From the NCBI GenBank assembly GCA_032622095.1, contig CP136062.1, forward strand, positions 2,482,001 through 2,546,000: a DNA stretch of 64,000 nucleotides. Direction: 5' to 3'. Under the pieces are notes generated by a model. That model ran no database searches and was not told the DNA's origin. It worked only from the letters and a program-made list of their open reading frames with translations. Both the position numbers and the translations under genes were made by a program. This stretch comes from Siphonodentalium dalli (lineage: Eukaryota > Mollusca > Scaphopoda > Gadilida > Siphonodentaliidae). Positions 22,926 to 34,381 of this stretch are shown in pieces (positions within the stretch are counted from its first letter, which is position 1; each line of letters begins with the position of its first letter).

Positions 22926-24703
22926 AAATCTTTGCGAAAACTCCCAAACCTTTGTAAATAGTGTGCGATAAGCAAAATACTCAAAATTGGGGAGACCATT
23001 ACGGTAACTTTGGTTAATTAACGGTTGTTTGAAAAATACCGCTATAGCGCTCACTAGTCCTCGCTACAAGGAGATGTTGAATGGGTTACCAGAATTATTA
23101 TCACTCTCCAAACAAAACTGCCACGGTGTTCAGTGTTTTGTTTATCGTACACTTCCAATGCGCTGTATGAGTAAATGAACAAATACTAAGATACATGTAA
23201 CACAAAGAGAGTTTAATGTATTTAATATATGATAAAGTTTGGTAAAGCCATAGCTAATAAATTATTCTCCATTCGCATCTATGCGTCAATAAGTCAACAC
23301 TTGACATTGCCTGATCACCAGAGCCATATAATGTAGAATTTCGCTAATATGGTTTCCAGTTACAGTGTATGGATGAGGTTATTTCCTAGCTCAGAATGAT
23401 AACCACACATGTAGCCAGACATGTTTTGATAAGAACATGAAGCATCTGGACATTGGAATGGTCTACATGTTCATGTATGTATACAGCTAAGCTCTAATTG
23501 ACCACTCCCCCTTAACGACATTGGCCACCGATATTACGAGTAGTTGCGAATGATGGGCAGTGACCAACTTTGAATGTTAATTAAATCATAAACAAATTAT
23601 TAATTGAAATATTGTTTTGTGTATAGTTAATATGGTGCATGGCGCTGATGAAAAGGTGGACTGGGTGTTTACAAGGTGTCCATGTGATAAATTAGTGCGA
23701 AGTACAGTGGTCGCAAAATATTATACTGTAAGATTATCTGCGGTTGCCACATATCAACCACTTGACCATGGTTGAACGGCGGTATGGTATAACCGATGTC
23801 ATTAATGCCCTACAACCTTGTTAAAGTGGGGGGGGGTGATCAATTAGAGCATAGCGGTAGTACGTTACTAAAGCTTGCGATTGCGATTGATTCAGTTATA
23901 ACGTGGAGCCCAGAATTGGATCCATATCTCCGAGATTATCCACCATTCCATAAATATATCAGAACAGTATCACAGCATCACAGGCGTTTCGATCGAAAGA
24001 ATAGCAGACTCCGTAACTGGGCGACATATGTCATGGCGACATGGTTCTCAAATCACGTTTCGATGAAAATTGAAGAATATTATCTGTCGTCCTTTGCACA
24101 GGTACTTGTACGTTATACCCATCAAACTTGTTGAACTGTGACGTCATGACTCCGACTAATTTCTACAGAATCGGATGTCTCGTAATCATAGTCACCAGTG
24201 GTTGACGCTTGTAAGTTAATTCAGGTTTATAATGTTGTGAAACTTAAGTATCTGTCTTTTGTAATTCACAATACTTTTGTGTTGTGCATGTAACACCACT
24301 GCACTCAATGACTTTTCAATTCGGTCTGGTTCGGTTCACCGAAAATTTGCTCTTTCAATAATGTAAACGCCCGTTATTTTTTCGGAGGTTATATATCATC
24401 TTGTCCCGTCCATGTACAACCATAATCCACAGAGTGCTGACAATATTCCAGGTTATTGAGAAGCCAGTTAGGTCCAATTTCACACACAAAAAATATGTTG
24501 ATGAATTTCAGAGAAGTTACTTCCCTAATCTTAAATCCACCCAGCGAGCGAACAACGTACCTAGACACTGGCATGATACTAAGGCGTGTAAGCCGACTCC
24601 GATTCCAACATAAAATGTCTAAGTCTGAGGTTTGTTTGTCTCTTCGTCCATGTTTATATACTGTGAAAAATCTCAATCGTCTCAACTTGAAGTGATGAAC
24701 GCC
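22926..24703. other. Unassigned DNA
   Basis: The plus-strand frame at 23796-24134 (112 codons) has no recognisable domain and I do not call it a gene. Otherwise no repeat partner, RNA gene or strong motif was seen. Confidence 0.4.
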
Positions 24704-24985
24704 GCCATTTTATCGAGATCGGCTAGTACCAAAAGAATTATATCACGTGATGCCATCACGTGGGTAACACTTGGGTACCGAGATCGCGCTAGTGCCAAAT
24801 TAATTATCACGTGATGCCATCACGTGGCTAACATTTGGGTTCCGAGAGTGGATAATACCAACATACGTGGTACTATATCAATATTTAGAACCAAATTCTT
24901 CTCGGTACCCGTTGGTCTGGTACTAACAGACATATTGGCACTACCTTAGTACCTATATGGCTTGTTATTTCTAAGTGTGTACGGT
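24704..24985. repeat. GTAC-rich element with two CACGTG palindromes
   Basis: Two 64-bp tandem units (anchors at 24743 and 24807) each contain the 19-bp palindrome CACGTGATGCCATCACGTG, then taacac/taacatttgggt(a/t)ccgaga. Several ggtac/gtacc motifs and a right edge of ttatttctaagtgtgtac follow. The right edge is the inverse of the left edge of the block at 20813, which suggests that both belong to one MITE-like family. Confidence 0.7.
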
Positions 24986-25040
24986 ATTTCGCTGTTGCGA
25001 AATGGGTGATCGTTCTATGTAGCATAACTACATTGAACAA

Positions 25041-25370
25041 GATCGTTGCTTCTCGGCCTTTTGGCTAAGATCGAAGTATAGTATCTGTTCCGCGCTGGCC
25101 GTGATCAGGGTCGCTATGCTTTGATCGAGCCCTTACGGTGTGATACGTCCCCTACAGGTGGTTCTTCCCACCCGAAGGGACTTCCACTGTTTGGGTTCGC
25201 AGCCTGGGGCCGACAAGCGGACCTGACTGACTGACGGACTTCCGCTGCAAAGCGGGGACTGACCCCGAATGGCAATTTGACCATCTCGTAAGGGTGGGTC
25301 ACCTCTTTCGGGGTGCTCCAGCCGATATGAGTGTTCCGCAATAGCCCCGGGTTTAAAAAAAAAAAAAAAA
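25041..25370 (+). mobile_element. U2 snRNA-headed retroelement (SINE-like) with TSD
   Basis: The first about 50 bp match the 5' domain of U2 snRNA, including ttctcggccttttggctaag and agtatctgttc. The branch-site pairing segment reads ATAGTA instead of the canonical GTAGTA. A second U2-like run TGATACGTCCCCTA lies at 25141-25154. Between and after these is about 200 bp of structured GC-rich sequence unlike U2, ending in A16 (25355-25370). Perfect 12-bp direct repeats TACATTGAACAA flank it (25029-25040 and 25371-25382), the signature of LINE-type target-primed insertion. A box-A-like TGGCTAAGATCG (25062-25073) and a box-B-like GGTTCGCAGCC (25194-25204) are present but widely spaced. It is not a functional U2 gene: the Sm site and 3' stem-loops are missing. 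SINEs with snRNA-derived heads are a known class; a one-off template-switch chimera is the alternative. Confidence 0.85.
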
Positions 25371-25383
25371 TACATTGAACAAC

Positions 25384-25830
25384 ATATTTAATTATGTTTG
25401 TGTGTGAATAACGATTGTTTACTTGTGAAGACTTGCAATAACATATTAAATGGTAAAATACGCGCGTTCGTATCCGTATATTCACAAGAATATCCGTCTA
25501 TTTTACAAGCTCGACATGCCATGTTTGTTTATGGTATACTACGTTCCAACACATCGGCTATATATCATTTTGCTGGTGAGAAAGCGTATGTTCACTTTGG
25601 TGCTATTTATATGCACAGAAAAAGGCACCATTACTCGCGAAAGCAACCTACTGAAATGCATGTAGATGTACGCGAATCATGTTGCGTTCTCACATAATGC
25701 AGTTATCCCAAATCCGCGCTCTTTAAAATAGAATTGGCTGCATGGCTGGCCTACTTCTGATGGCACAGTGTGTTACGCACCTGTCCGACTAAGTCACTTT
25801 GAACCCAAAATGTATACAAAATTCGCACAA
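25384..25830. repeat. Segment B', paralogue of 19281-19724
   Basis: Follows the 19281-19724 block closely, with shared gaagacttgcaataacatat and cagtgtgttacgcacctgtc. Directly upstream, the U2-headed element has inserted just outside the region of similarity. Confidence 0.9.
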
Positions 25831-26692
25831 GCTGTGGAAAAGTTCGCGATCTTTGACAGTCAGTACAATCGGTATAAACATTTGTAATTACATAACGTGT
25901 CTTGACAGCATTACCTGTTATGCTATATTGATATGTTTCTGAATTATATTTAATGCTTGATTCCTGACACACATATATAGTGACATTTCAGTGATCTTTC
26001 CTGAACGTTCCCGAGCATGATATAACTTCAAATAAAACATATTCGCCTTTGTCCCATTCTGGTGATTTGGGCTCGTGTTTAGCATGTTACTAATTTTATA
26101 ATAAGACGTAATCAAGACACGTGTTATCAATTGTGTGAGTGATTGCCATTCGCGCATAATTATTTCATAAATAAATATATCCGCTGCACGTAGATATAAC
26201 CGTCACTTATATTACTGGCCGTTGAAATCACTGACCCGACAAACTGATAAACCAAGACTTAACACTTGACAAATTACAGATCGGCATTGATTTAAAACTT
26301 CGCCCTTAATTGTGGACAGACTATAACTATCCGTATCTTTCACGAGAATATACCATCCCATTGCAGTTATAATTTTTAACATCTCAAGTCTTTAAGTTGG
26401 AATATAGAGATAGACACATGCGTGTATGTGGAACTCGTGCATGTTCTTTATTCACATTGCCAATTAAATATACACATGTGTGTATCTATACTAATAAAAC
26501 CGAACTGTGTGTGTGTTCATTTGTTTGTCAGTCTGACCTGCTATTGGTGACCAACCGGTTGGATCATGACAAACAAAAATTGGAACACACGGTGAATTGT
26601 CACGTGGAGTGTCATGGGATAGGTACATCTGACGTCATATGATTTAATTTGGAATTCATGAATAATTTAATAACATTTTACATCTATATATA
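25831..26692. other. Mostly unassigned; start of a dispersed repeat
   Basis: No gene. At about 26483-26530, tctatactaataaaaccga followed by tgtgtgtgtgttc looks like one end of a common interspersed repeat. It may be the other end of the repeat that continues at 26866. An inverted tatacacatgtgtgta is at about 26469-26484. Confidence 0.4.
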
Positions 26693-26863
26693 CAGTGTGC
26701 CATAAGTAATCGACTCCTTAAACATGGCAGAATTATGGGTAACATTTCAGGGATTTAGTGGGAAATATAGCCGGCTGACATTCATCCGAAAGCTCTCCTG
26801 AATCCCGAAAAGTTACCCATAATTCTGCTGTGTTTAAGGAGTAGATTACATAGGGCATTACTG
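26693..26863. mobile_element. mariner-like MITE, 171 bp
   Basis: Ends CAGTGTGCCATAAGTAATC... and ...GGGCATTACTG form imperfect terminal inverted repeats of about 50 bp (shared core actccttaaaca and gcagaattatgggtaac). TA flanks both sides (26691-26692, 26864-26865). CAGT...ACTG ends with TA duplication fit Tc1/mariner. There is no transposase. The element splits a copy of the dispersed repeat seen at 2919. Confidence 0.8.
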
Positions 26864-26865
26864 TA

Positions 26866-27000
26866 TATTTGCGATTTTCTGTCTGTCTGCCTGTGTCTGT
26901 CTTCTATAAAAATTACAGGAGACCATCTAGATGATACCAAAGGGGTCTACTAGGGGTAATTTTTTACGAGAAATATAATTTCAAAAGTAGCCTCATTCTT
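26866..27000. repeat. Copy of the dispersed repeat that borders the 21-bp array
   Basis: ttgcgattttctgtctgtct, ggagaccatctaga and ttttacgagaaatataat parallel 2919-3010. The left flank catctatata (26681-26690), before the mariner-like insert, corresponds to the place where the 21-bp array lies in the other copy. Confidence 0.75.
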
Positions 27001-27179
27001 CATCTTTTATTTTTGCGAACTGATGTGTTTATGATGTTCATGTATCATAATATAAGGTCTGAAGTATACATGGTTGTAACTAAATAAATACTTCAATAGT
27101 TGTGGAACGGATTAATCGAGATAAACAAAATTATGATCGAAAAGATGAGCAACTACTTATATTCCATGACTTTTTAAAG

Positions 27180-27403
27180 ATATAGATATTGTTAGAATTA
27201 TTGTGGTTATGGTTACGGCTAGAGCATGGTTATGCTTATAGAAACATTTAGTATTGGGACATGGTACGGGTTGCCGATAGGTATGTTTAAGATTACGGTT
27301 TGGGTTATGGGAAAGGTAATGATTGAGAGGGGATTTGGATAGGAATATATATGATAATTATATGGAAGTATCAAACTTCCAATTGGAAGTTTAAAATTTC
27401 TAG
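27180..27403. repeat. Degenerate G-rich tract ending in hairpin and CTAG
   Basis: Loose ggttatggttacgg/gggttatggg repeats lead into atatggaagtatc, a perfect stem AAACTTCC-AATT-GGAAGTTT (27373-27392) and CTAG (27400-27403). The same order occurs at 18090-18137 and 37690-38149. A hairpin a few bases before CTRR resembles a Helitron 3' end, but similarity between copies continues past CTAG, so the boundary is uncertain. Confidence 0.5.
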
Positions 27404-28447
27404 TTATACTTCCATATTTTAATATGGATGTATATTGTTATTCAATTTTTTATTTTTATTTTTCATTATTTATTCTACTTCTTCTTAATATATTTTGTAA
27501 CTCTTATATCTCAGAAAGTTAAAAAGATAAATCATTGAAATTTGGTAGGTGGATGCAACTTGCCAAGATACAACTGAATGAAACATTTAGGTTTATGTCC
27601 TAACTTTCTTTCCAGAGTTATGGCCCTTAATCAAAAATTTTGGAAAAAGTTTGTGCCCAGATCTTCTCCTATAAGAAGCCAAGCAGCTGAATTCGGGTTA
27701 CGTGACCGTGTTAACTAACGAAAGGGCACGAATCGAGAAAATTTTCACCAAGGTCCGAATACAATTTGTCGACCTGGGGAGGGGTGCAAAATTTGTCAAA
27801 TTTTTTTTTGTCACCGATTCCAACCATTTTTACTGTCGTGTATCTATACGACGTACTGATGCTACTCGTGAAAGAATTTTGTAAATCGGTTGAGAAATGG
27901 CCAAGTTATAACGCATCGAAAAATGTACTAATAAAGTCCATGTGTAGAAAGTGCTTGTGCCCAGATCTTCTCCTAGACGAAGCGCAACAGCTGGATTTGG
28001 TCTATGTGAGCGTCTTAAACATAGACAGAAGACCAAACCAGGAAATTTTGACAAAGGTCCGCTCTAATTTTTCGGGGCTAGGGGAGGGGCAAAATTTTTC
28101 AATTTTGTTTTTGTCGCCGATTTGAACCAAAATGGTTGTGAAGTATCTATATGATGTACTGAGTGTCATTGTGAGTGAATTTTATGAATCGGTTGACAAA
28201 TGTAGAAATTGTTGCCCCTTCCTTTTGTTCAAGTTTACAGAAAATGCACTATGAATTTAAATTCCTTCAACCGATCGTCACGTGTTTGGTGTCATTCGAT
28301 GGGGAATTTCTAGTACTTCAAAACAATTACCTACTTGCGGTATTATGACGATGGAGGCCGGATATATTCGAAAAGTATGTACTGAACAACATACATATTG
28401 GCCTACATAGTAGAATATCACCACAGTAACTTACCAGAACCCTACTA
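27404..28447. repeat. Diverged unit preceding the 28-36 kb array
   Basis: 27404-28040 matches module H at 18138-18710. From about 28040 the sequence changes to the second half of the array unit (cgatttgaaccaaaatggtt, gttcaagtttacagaaaatg, catcaaatacgaac). It is therefore a mosaic of module H and an array unit, with more substitutions than the units that follow. Confidence 0.85.
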
Positions 28448-31400
28448 AATATTAAAGGGACATCAAATACGAACACAATGACGCAAAAATTAGCTCGATA
28501 TCACGAAAATTGGCCGAGATATGGCGAATTTTCTATCCGCGTCACCAAATTTCGAGGCATGGGTAGGGGTTACACCAGAACGCTCCAACTGAACACAGAA
28601 ATGTCAATAAACCATACTATCAACATTCCAATCAATTTTGTGCGATTCCCTTATTATACTTCCATATTTTAATACCGAAGTATATTGTTATTCAATTTTT
28701 TATTTTTTTCCAATATTATTTATTATACTAAGCAATTTTTCAACTCTTATATCTCTGGAAGTACATGATATATGTAGCTGGAATTTCGTATGTATATAGA
28801 CCTATAATAATTCTAGGTCAATAGACTATATAGGATATTGTCCGCCCTTGATATACAGAGTTATGCCCCTTTTTGTGAAAAAAATGGGGATGCTGTATCT
28901 CGAAAAGTATGAGCAGCAGAGAGTCCAAATTTGGACCATATGTACAACTCAGTATTCCCTATTGGCTGAATGCATTAAAATTTATGTCCGCGCTTTCGCC
29001 ACAGAGTTGTCGCCCATGGTTCGCAAAACTCGATTTATTTCATATCCTGTGTGTGGCTATGGCATGCAAGGTATCCAGATTGGAGAGCTTCTATGCAGTT
29101 AACCATTAGCAACTTGATACGAAAAAACGTTTTGAACAGGGACGGGCTTATATTTTTGGGGTTTGTGTGGGGGCGAAATTTTCGCAATTTTTTTTTCCGA
29201 TGATTTCAACTATTTTTACTGTCGTGTATCTATAGGACGTACTAATGATCCTCCTGAAAGAATTTTGTAAATCGGTTCAGAAATGTCCAAGTTACAGACC
29301 ATCGAAAATTGTATTCATACATCAATTGAGGAGAAAGTGCTTGTGACTCTATCTTCTCCTAGACGACGCACATAAACTGGATTTGGTTTATGTGAGCGTG
29401 TTATACATAGAGAGAACACGAGTTGGTAAAATTTTGACCAAGATCGAGTGAAATTTGTCCGCACTAGGGATGGGGTCAAAATTGATAATTTTTTTGTTGT
29501 CTCCGATTTGAACCAAAATTGTTGTGAAGTATCTATAATATGTACTGAGGGCCATTATGAGTGAATTTTGTGAATCGGTTGCCAAATGTAGAAATTGTGG
29601 CCCCTTCCTTTTGTTCAAGTTTACAGAAAATGCACTATGAATTTAAATTTCTTCAACCGATCGTCACGTGTTTGGTGGCATTTGATGGGGAATTTCCAGT
29701 ACTTCAAAACGATTACCTACTTGTGGTATTACGACGATGGAGGCCAGAGATATTCGAAAGTTTGTACTGAACAACATACATATTGGCCTACATAGTAGAA
29801 TATCACCACAGTAACTTACCAGAACCCTAATAAATATTAAAGGGACATCAAATACGAACACAATGACGCAAAAATTAGCTCGATATCGCGAAAATTGGCC
29901 GAGATATGGCGAATTTTCTATCCGCGTCACCAAATTTCGAGGCATGGGTAGGGGTTACACCAGAACGCTCCAACTGAACACAGAAATGTCAATAAACCAT
30001 ACTATCAACATTCCAATCAATTTTGTGCGATTCCCTTATTATACTTCCATATTTTAATATGGAAGTATATTGTTATTCAATTTTTTATTTTTTTCCAATA
30101 TTATTTATTATACTAAGCAATTTTTCAACTCTTATATCTCTGGAAGTACATGATATATGTAGCTGGAATTTCGTATGTATATAGACCTATAATAATTCTA
30201 GGTCAATAGACTATATAGGATATTGTCCGCCCTTGATATACAGAGTTATGCCCCTTTTTGTAAAAAAAAATGGGGATGCTGTATCTCGAAAAGTATGAGC
30301 AGCAGAGACTCCAAATTTGGACCATATGTACAACTCAGTATTCCCTATTGGGTGAATGCATTAAAATTTATGTCCGCGCTTTCGCCACAGAGTTGTCGCC
30401 CATGGTTCGCAAAACTAGATTTATTTCATATCCTGTGTGTGGCTATGGCATGCAAGGTATCCAGATTGGAGAGCTTCTATGCAGTTAACCATTAGCAACT
30501 TGATACGAAAAAACGTTTTGAACAGGGACGGACTTATATTTTTGGGGTTTGTGAGGGGGCGAAATTTTCGCAATTGTTTTTTCCGATGATTTCAACTATT
30601 TTTACTGTCGTGTATCTATAGGACGTACTAATGATCCTCCTAAAAGAATTTTGTAAATCGGTTCAGAAATGTCCAAGTTACAGACCATCGAAAATTGTAT
30701 TCATACATCAATTGAGGAGAAAGTGCTTGTGACTCTATCTTCTCCTAGACGACGCACATAAACTGGATTTGGTTTATGTGAGCGTGTTATACATAGAGAG
30801 AACACGAGTTGGTAAAATTTTGACCAAGATCGAGTGAAATTTGTCCGCACTAGGGATGGGGTCAAAATTGATAATTTTGTTGTTGTCTCCGATTTGAACC
30901 AAAATTGTTGTGAAGTATCTATAATATGTACTGAGGGCCATTATGAGTGAATTTTGTGAATCGGTTGCCAAATGTAGAAATTGTGGCCCCTTCCTTTTGT
31001 TCAAGTTTACAGAAAATGCACTATGAATTTAAATTTATTCAACCGATCGTCACGTGTTTGGTGGCATTCGATGGGGAATTTCCAGTACTTCAAAACGATT
31101 ACCTACTTGTGGTATTACGACGATGGAGGCCAGAGATATTCGAAAGTTTGTACTGAACAACATACATATTGGCCTACATAGTAGAATATCACCACAGTAA
31201 CTTACCAGAACCTTACTAAATATTAAAGGGACATCAAATACGAACACAATGACGCAAAAATTAGCTCGATATCACGAAAATTGGCCGAGATATGGCGAAT
31301 TTTCTATCCGCGTCACCAAATTTCGAGGCATGGGTAGGGGTTACACCAGAACGCTCCAACTGAACACAGAAATGTCAATAAACCATACTATCAACATTCC

Positions 31401-31889
31401 AATCAATTTTGTGCGATTCCCTTATTATACTTCCATATTTTAATATGGAAGTATATTGTTATTCAATTTTTTATTTTTTTCCAATATTATTTATTATACT
31501 AAGCAATTTTTCAACTCTTATATCTCTGGAAGTACATGATATATGTAGCTGGAATTTCGTATGTATATAGACCTATAATAATTCTAGGTCAATAGACTAT
31601 ATAGGATATTGTCCGCCCTTGATATACAGAGTTATGCCCCTTTTTGTGAAAAAAATGGGGATGCTGTATCTCGAAAAGTATGAGCAGCAGAGACTCCAAA
31701 TTTGGACCATATGTACAACTCAGTATTCCCTATTGGGTGAATGCATTAAAATTTATGTCCGCGCTTTCGCCACAGAGTTGTCGCCCATGGTTCGCAAAAC
31801 TCGATTTATTTCATATCCTGTGTGTGGCTATGGCATGCAAGGTATCCAGATTGGAGAGCTTCTATGCAGTTAACCATTAGCAACTTGAT

Positions 31890-32439
31890 CAGGGGGGGGT
31901 CGGAAAAAAATTTCAGGCACGTATGGCATTTTTTCCCTTTCGATCATTTTTTGTACCCACCCACCCCCACCGCCAAATTTTTTTCCGTTTTCGGCAGTTT
32001 TTTCCGACCATTTTTTGACACCCACCCCCCTTTTAACACTAAAACAGAGATTTGCGGGGGGAAATTCACTGTCAACAGCTGTATATGAATTTCTGTGCAT
32101 ACTATTTATCATGGATGTTAACATGGACATGTAAATAGGAATGAGTAATTTTGAGGTCATTCGGCCAAAAAAACATGGCTGCCAGCGGCCATCTTGGATT
32201 TCAAAATTTGCAACAAAATACAACACGATAACTGCCTGCAGTCAGTTTACCAGTTAGAATTACATTATTTCTCTCATTCAAACTGATTCAAAGTGGTTTT
32301 GAAGCCCAACTCATTGCCAAAACACTAAAAACAAGCAGGAATTTTTTTTTTTAGTTGCGGAAAAAATTGCTTGTTGGTGGCTTTGACCACCCACCCACCC
32401 CGGCATACGTGCCGGAAGAATTTTTTTCACCCCCCCCTG
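31890..32439. mobile_element. 550-bp TIR element, first amplified copy
   Basis: Ends CAGGGGGGGGTC...GGCACGTATG and its complement ...CATACGTGCC...CCCCCCCTG form imperfect inverted repeats of about 35 bp. The flanks are ACTTGAT (31883-31889 and 32440-32446), a 7-bp duplication, although its exact length is ambiguous (5-7 bp). Array units at 30488 and 29107 preserve the empty site. The interior has one copy of the gggaatgag...ccagcggccatcttgg module found in the HINE-like element at 13650, plus c/g-rich patches. No transposase. A non-autonomous class II element of uncertain superfamily. Confidence 0.8.
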
Positions 32440-33831
32440 ACTTGATACGAAAAAACGTTTTGAACAGGGACGGACTTATATTTTTGGGGTTTGTGTGGGG
32501 GCGAAATTTTCGCAATTTTTTTTTTCGATGATTTCAACTATTTTTACTGTCGTATATCTATAGGACGTACTAATGATCCTCCTGAAAGAATTTTGTAAAT
32601 CGGTTCAGAAATGTCCAAGTTACAGACCATCGAAAATTGTATTCATACATCAATTGAGGAGACAGTGCTTGTGACTCTATCTTCTCCTAGACGACGCACA
32701 TAAACTGGATTTGGTTTATGTGAGCGTGTTATACATAGAGAGAACACGAGTTGGTAAAATTTTGACCAAGATCGAGTGAAATTTGTCCGCACTAGGGATG
32801 GGGTCAAAATTGATAATTTTGTTGTTGTCTCCGATTTGAACCAAAATTGTTGTGAAGTATCTATAATATGTACTGAGGGCCATTATGAGTGAATTTTGTG
32901 AATCGGTTGCCAAATGTAGAAATTGTGGCCCCTTCCTTTTGTTCAAGTTTACAGAAAATGCACTATGAATTTAAATTTCTTCAACCGATCGTCACGTGTT
33001 TGGTGGCATTCGATGGGGAATTTCCAGTACTTCAAAACGATTACCTACTTGTGGTATTACGACGATGGAGGCCAGAGATATTCGAAAGTTTGTACTGACC
33101 AACATACATATTGGCCTACATAGTAGAATATCACCACAGTAACTTACCAGAACCCTACTAAATATTAAAGGGACATCAAATATGAACACAATGACGCAAA
33201 AATTAGCTCGATATCGCGAAAATTGGCCGAGGTATGGCGAATTTTCTATCCGCGTCACCAAATTTCGAGGCATGGGTAGGGGTTACACCAGAACGCTCCA
33301 ACTGAACACAGAAATGTCAATAAACCATACTATCAACATTCCAATCAATTTTGTGCGATTCCCTTATTATACTTCCATATTTTAATATGGAAGTATATTG
33401 TTATTCAATTTTTTATTTTTTTCCAATATTATTTATTATACTAAGCAATTTTTCAACTCTTATATCTCTGGAAGTACATGATATATGTAGCTGGAATTTC
33501 GTATGTATATAGAGCTATAATAATTCTAGGTCAATAGACTATATAGGATATTGTCCGCCCTTGATATACAGAGTTATGCCCCTTTTTGTGAAAAAAATGG
33601 GGATGCTGTATCTCGAAAAGTATGAGCAGCAGAGACTCCAAATTTGGACCATATGCACAACTCAGTATGCCATATTGGGTGAATGCATTAAAATTTATGT
33701 CCGCGCTTTCGCCACAGAGTTGTCGCCCATGGTTAGCAAAACTCGATTTATTTCATATCCTGTGTGTGGCTATGGCATGCAAGGTATCCAGATTGGAGAG
33801 CTTCTATGCAGTTAACCATTAGCAACTTGAT

Positions 33832-34381
33832 CAGGGGGGGGTCGGAAAAAAATTTCAGGCACGTATGGCATTTTTTCCCTTTCGATCATTTTTTGTACCC
33901 ACCCACCCCCACCGCCAAATTTTTTTCCGTTTTCGGCAGTTTTTTCCGACCATTTTTTGACACCCACCCCCCTTTTAACACTAAAACAGAGATTTGCGGG
34001 GGGAAATTCACTGTCAACAGCTGTATATGAATTTCTGTGCATACTATTTATCATGGATGTTAACATGGACATGTAAATAGGAATGAGTAATTTTGAGGTC
34101 ATTCGGCCAAAAAAACATGGCTGCCAGCGGCCATCTTGGATTTCAAAATTTGCAACAAAATACAACACGATAACTGCCTGCAGTCAGTTTACCAGTTAGA
34201 ATTACATTATTTCTCTCATTCAAACTGATTCAAAGTGGTTTTGAAGCCCAACTCATTGCCAAAACACTAAAAACAAGCAGGAATTTTTTTTTTTAGTTGC
34301 GGAAAAAATTGCTTGTTGGTGGCTTTGACCACCCACCCACCCCGGCATACGTGCCGGAAGAATTTTTTTCACCCCCCCCTG
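33832..34381. mobile_element. 550-bp TIR element, second amplified copy
   Basis: Apparently identical to the copy 1,942 bp upstream and in the same position of the array unit, with the same ACTTGAT flanks. It therefore arose by duplication of the loaded unit, not by a second insertion. Confidence 0.85.

Noticed and set aside
23796-24134. 112-codon frame, with a tRNA-like look around 23840-23900
   Set aside because: The bases do not form a cloverleaf and no clear box B follows. The protein shows no known motif.
25041-25154. Functional U2 snRNA gene
   Set aside because: Only the 5' domain and one short internal word match. The Sm site and 3' stem-loops are absent, the branch-site segment is changed, and a poly-A tail with target duplications marks a retroposed sequence.
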